DNA of 64,000 nt from JAGNRR01 sp964389575 (lineage in GTDB: Bacteria; Bacteroidota; Bacteroidia; Chitinophagales; Chitinophagaceae), in assembly GCA_964389575.1 (NCBI GenBank), contig CAYMFF010000004.1, positions 9,547 through 73,546 on the forward strand, written 5' to 3'. The notes under the pieces were generated by a model. That model searched no databases. It was not told where the DNA came from and worked only from the letters and a program-made list of their open reading frames with translations. The position numbers were made by a program, and so were the translations under genes. Within the stretch, counting starts at the first letter, position 1, and the number at the start of each line of letters is the position of its first letter. This document shows, piece after piece, positions 61,687 to 64,000 of the stretch.

Positions 61687-62616
61687 TTATTTTAAAAGAT
61701 GTAAATCTTTTATTCGGCTTGCAAAATAAACTTTTTTTTCAGGATTGAGCAAACTTAATTTCTTATATAATTCTATGGCTTTTTCAGTCTTTCCTTGCTT
61801 TACATACAGCTCAGCCAGTGGCTCGGTTACTAAACCATCACCAAAAGAAACAGATTTCATAGCTTTTTCAAAGATTTCATCTGGCACCACGTCTTCTTCA
61901 TCATCCATTGCCTCGGCCAATTTTTCTTTCTGCCAGGCACTTCTGATTGCATCTTTACCTTTTTTATCCTCCTCTTCGTTCTCCTTTTTTGCCTTAAAAT
62001 ATTGTAGCCAATCCGTAAAACTCATCATTACCATTAAATCACCAGGATCTTCTGCAGTTTCTGGCTCTACTTCAATAGTTTCATTTTCTTGAGACACACT
62101 TTTTATAGGATTCTCTTCCGGCAATTCATTAATCAGCTCTAAAACATCATCCGTTGGATTATCGATAGCCGCTGGAATCTGTTCATCAGTTTCTTCTGCC
62201 ACGGCTTCTTGCTGTTCCGTTTCAATAATCGGCTCAACAATTGATTCTTGCTGATGTATTTGATTGGTTTCAGCTACAGGTGTTTGTTTTACGGCTTTTG
62301 CCTTTTCGGCAATGCGCATTTTTTTCTTACTATCACTTTCTGCTACTTTAATCTTACTTTGTTTAGAAACGGCAGCGCTCCCACTTTCTTTTAATTCAAA
62401 ATGAATAAGTGCTTGTGACAAATGCAACGGGTTTTCAAAATGCAAACCCAGCTTTTTTAGATTCGTTTTTGTTGCTAGTCCATCTTGCTTATGATGCAAT
62501 AATTGCAACAAGATGGCGTAAGGATACTCTTGCACCAATTGCTTACACATACCATCAGGCAATTCCATTACATTATTTGGTTGTTCCAGTGCAGCTATAA
62601 ATTGAGTGCGCTCCAT
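61687..62616 (-). CDS. TPR-like hypothetical protein upstream of secG
   Basis: A 309-residue cytosolic protein. The N terminus (1-70) is helical (LEQPNNVMELPDGMCKQLVQEYPYAILLQLLHHKQ). The middle (90-205) is highly acidic and low complexity (ETEQQEAVAEETDEQIPAAID). The C terminus has one clear TPR-like pair (EPLAELYVKQGKTEKAIELYKKLSLLNPEKK). The order is common in Bacteroidota next to secG, but the role is unknown to me. No signal peptide is present. Confidence 0.75.
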   Translation of the reverse strand: MERTQFIAALEQPNNVMELPDGMCKQLVQEYPYAILLQLLHHKQDGLATKTNLKKLGLHFENPLHLSQALIHFELKESGSAAVSKQSKIKVAESDSKKKMRIAEKAKAVKQTPVAETNQIHQQESIVEPIIETEQQEAVAEETDEQIPAAIDNPTDDVLELINELPEENPIKSVSQENETIEVEPETAEDPGDLMVMMSFTDWLQYFKAKKENEEEDKKGKDAIRSAWQKEKLAEAMDDEEDVVPDEIFEKAMKSVSFGDGLVTEPLAELYVKQGKTEKAIELYKKLSLLNPEKKVYFASRIKDLHLLK

Positions 62617-62783
62617 TCAAGTTGCAAGATAATTCTTTTGTCATAAAAATTAAATTAGTTTTCTTTTAATGTAAAAATTATAACAAGACTATTGTATTCT
62701 TTTCACCTTGCGATAAACTCAGACTGACAGTATTATTAATGTCATCTAATTCTTATCTTAGCAACCCTCAATAAAACAGATAA

Positions 62784-64000
62784 ATGGCATTACAATTATT
62801 AGAAAATTACGCAGAAGGAAAATGGGTAAAAGGCACCGGAGAAGGTAAAACACTATTCAACGCTTCCACAGGCGAAGCACTTTATAGCGCAAGCAGTGCC
62901 GGTTTAGATTTTGGTGCTATGATGCACTACGGCCGAACCAAAGGCAGCGTAAAATTAGCCAAAATGGGCTTTCATGATAGAGGCCTTATGCTCAAGAAAT
63001 TAGCCTTGCATTTACAATCTAAAAAAAGAGATTTCTATACAATCAGTTTTCAAACTGGGGCTACCAAAGTAGATAGCTGGATAGATATTGAAGGCGGTAT
63101 CGGAAACTTATTTACCTATGCTAGCTTACGTCGTCAGTTTCCTAATGAACCGTTTTATCTCGAAGGACAAGTAGCTAACTTATCCAAAGAAGGAACTTTT
63201 ATTGGTCATCATATTATGACGCCTAAGGATGGTGTAGCGATACATATTAATGCATTCAATTTCCCGGTATGGGGAATGCTCGAAAAAATTGCGGTGAATT
63301 TATTAGCGGGCGTTCCCTCTATTGTAAAACCAGCTACAATTACTTCGTACTTAACCGAAGCCGTTGTAAAAGAAATTATTGCCTCAGGGATTTTACCCGA
63401 AGGGTGTTTGCAATTAGTTTGCGGTAGCGCTAGAGGAATTTTAGACCATGTAGAGCTTGGCGATGTTGTCACCTTTACAGGTAGTAGAGCTACAGGAAAT
63501 ATGCTCAAGGCTACACCAAAATTAGCAGAAGCAGGTGTGCCTTTTACTATGGAAGCCGATAGTTTAAACTGTTGCGTATTAGGAAAAGACGTAACACCCG
63601 ATATGCCGGAGTTTGATATTTTTATAAAAGAAGTAGCAAGAGAAATTACGGTAAAGGCTGGACAAAAATGTACAGCCATTCGAAGAGTGATAGTACCCGA
63701 AGAGCAAGTAGAAAATGTAAAAAATGCTTTAGGTGCACGACTAGAAAAAAATATTATTGGAAACCCAACAAATGAAAATACACGCATGGGACCTTTGGCA
63801 GGAACTGACCAACGAGCCGATGTTTTTGAAGCTATGGAAAAACTCCAAGCAGAAAATGAATTAATCATTGGCAACCCAACAGAGAACTTTGAGGTACTTG
63901 ATGGCGATGCAGAAAAAGGTGCGTTTATGAAACCCATGATTTTCTTTAACGATGCCCCATACAAAAAACTAGCCTGCCATAATGTTGAAGCCTTTGGGCC
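62784..64000 (+). CDS. paaZ: Phenylacetic acid degradation bifunctional protein PaaZ (partial)
   Basis: The start and first 405 residues of an aldehyde dehydrogenase-type enzyme, cut by the window end. The beginning LLENYAEGKWVKGTGEGKTLFNASTGEALYSASSAGLDF, then HINAFNFPVWGMLEKIAVNLLAGVPSIVKPA, FTGSRATGNMLKAT, and the catalytic region with glutamate in FTMEADSLNCCVLG and cysteine in EITVKAGQKCTAIRR, are typical of the PaaZ dehydrogenase half. The full protein usually has about 680 residues, with a C-terminal MaoC hydratase domain that would lie beyond this window. It opens the oxepin-CoA ring and oxidises the aldehyde in phenylacetate breakdown. Other paa genes are not in view. A near-consensus box TATCTTAG (62754-62761) precedes the ATG. 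Confidence 0.9.
   Translation, partial: MALQLLENYAEGKWVKGTGEGKTLFNASTGEALYSASSAGLDFGAMMHYGRTKGSVKLAKMGFHDRGLMLKKLALHLQSKKRDFYTISFQTGATKVDSWIDIEGGIGNLFTYASLRRQFPNEPFYLEGQVANLSKEGTFIGHHIMTPKDGVAIHINAFNFPVWGMLEKIAVNLLAGVPSIVKPATITSYLTEAVVKEIIASGILPEGCLQLVCGSARGILDHVELGDVVTFTGSRATGNMLKATPKLAEAGVPFTMEADSLNCCVLGKDVTPDMPEFDIFIKEVAREITVKAGQKCTAIRRVIVPEEQVENVKNALGARLEKNIIGNPTNENTRMGPLAGTDQRADVFEAMEKLQAENELIIGNPTENFEVLDGDAEKGAFMKPMIFFNDAPYKKLACHNVEAFG

Noticed and set aside
63209..63964. 251-residue open frame on the minus strand
   Set aside because: It is the antisense shadow of paaZ, which has clear aldehyde dehydrogenase motifs on the plus strand; the minus-strand translation is serine/phenylalanine-rich with no recognisable motif.

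Overview
The window comes from a low-GC member of the Bacteroidota. Five kinds of evidence support this: many genes are preceded by the phylum's -7 promoter box TAnnTTTG, often only 5-15 bases before the start codon; Shine-Dalgarno sites are rare; several secreted proteins end in a type IX secretion (T9SS) sorting domain; there is a PorG-like T9SS outer membrane protein; and there are Bacteroidota-type families such as the long-tailed SecG and the reg_prop/Y_Y_Y sensor kinase. Heptose (HldD) and lipid A (LpxB) genes show an LPS-bearing envelope. I cannot place the organism below phylum. I see no prophage, insertion sequence, CRISPR array or rRNA; this looks like ordinary chromosome.

Layout. 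1-6.3 kb: FAD oxidoreductase, small membrane proteins, flavin reductase, an RMDN-like TPR protein, a CDGSH iron-sulfur protein, a DUF457-type membrane protein, a six-repeat secreted protein probably of the knotted DUF6150 family, and a MIP channel. 6.3-10.3 kb: a Mn/Fe/Zn-type ABC importer (two permeases, ATPase, binding lipoprotein) in which one permease carries a complete DtxR/MntR-like regulator at its C terminus, with a perfect palindrome over the operon start. 10.4-16.9 kb: trpS, a deoxynucleoside kinase, two tandem T9SS-exported CxxCH-type paralogues, ychF, an MscS channel and a lipoprotein. 17-25.6 kb: tRNA-Ala, lpxB, pruA, ccmC-ccmD, glutamate dehydrogenase, rplS, tatA, a lytic transglycosylase and truA. 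25.6-39.1 kb: map, a nucleoside transporter, mazG, a large NtrY-like histidine kinase, an EVE protein, an M1 peptidase, pfkA, a porG-like gene and hscA-like Hsp70. 39.1-55.6 kb: a 1010-residue OmpA-type protein, ribD, a DMT transporter, a YigZ protein, fbp, miaE, a propeller sensor kinase with its LytTR regulator, hldD, smc and ogt. 55.7-64 kb: a 1770-residue T9SS-secreted protein, secG, a TPR-like protein and the first two thirds of paaZ.

How the genes work together. PruA and glutamate dehydrogenase carry proline-derived carbon to 2-oxoglutarate. PfkA and Fbp give both directions of the fructose-6-phosphate step. The metal importer and its fused regulator form a self-contained uptake and sensing unit. 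The exported T9SS cargo (12.1, 13.2 and 55.7 kb) and the PorG-like protein belong to one secretion route. Genes are tightly packed; no gap exceeds 300 bases, and several convergent pairs share their stop-codon bases.

The strongest leads are the permease-DtxR fusion with its operator, the 13-residue-repeat protein, the bacterial RMDN-like TPR protein, the paired CxxCH/CxCH secreted proteins, and the missing standard start codon of the large propeller sensor kinase.
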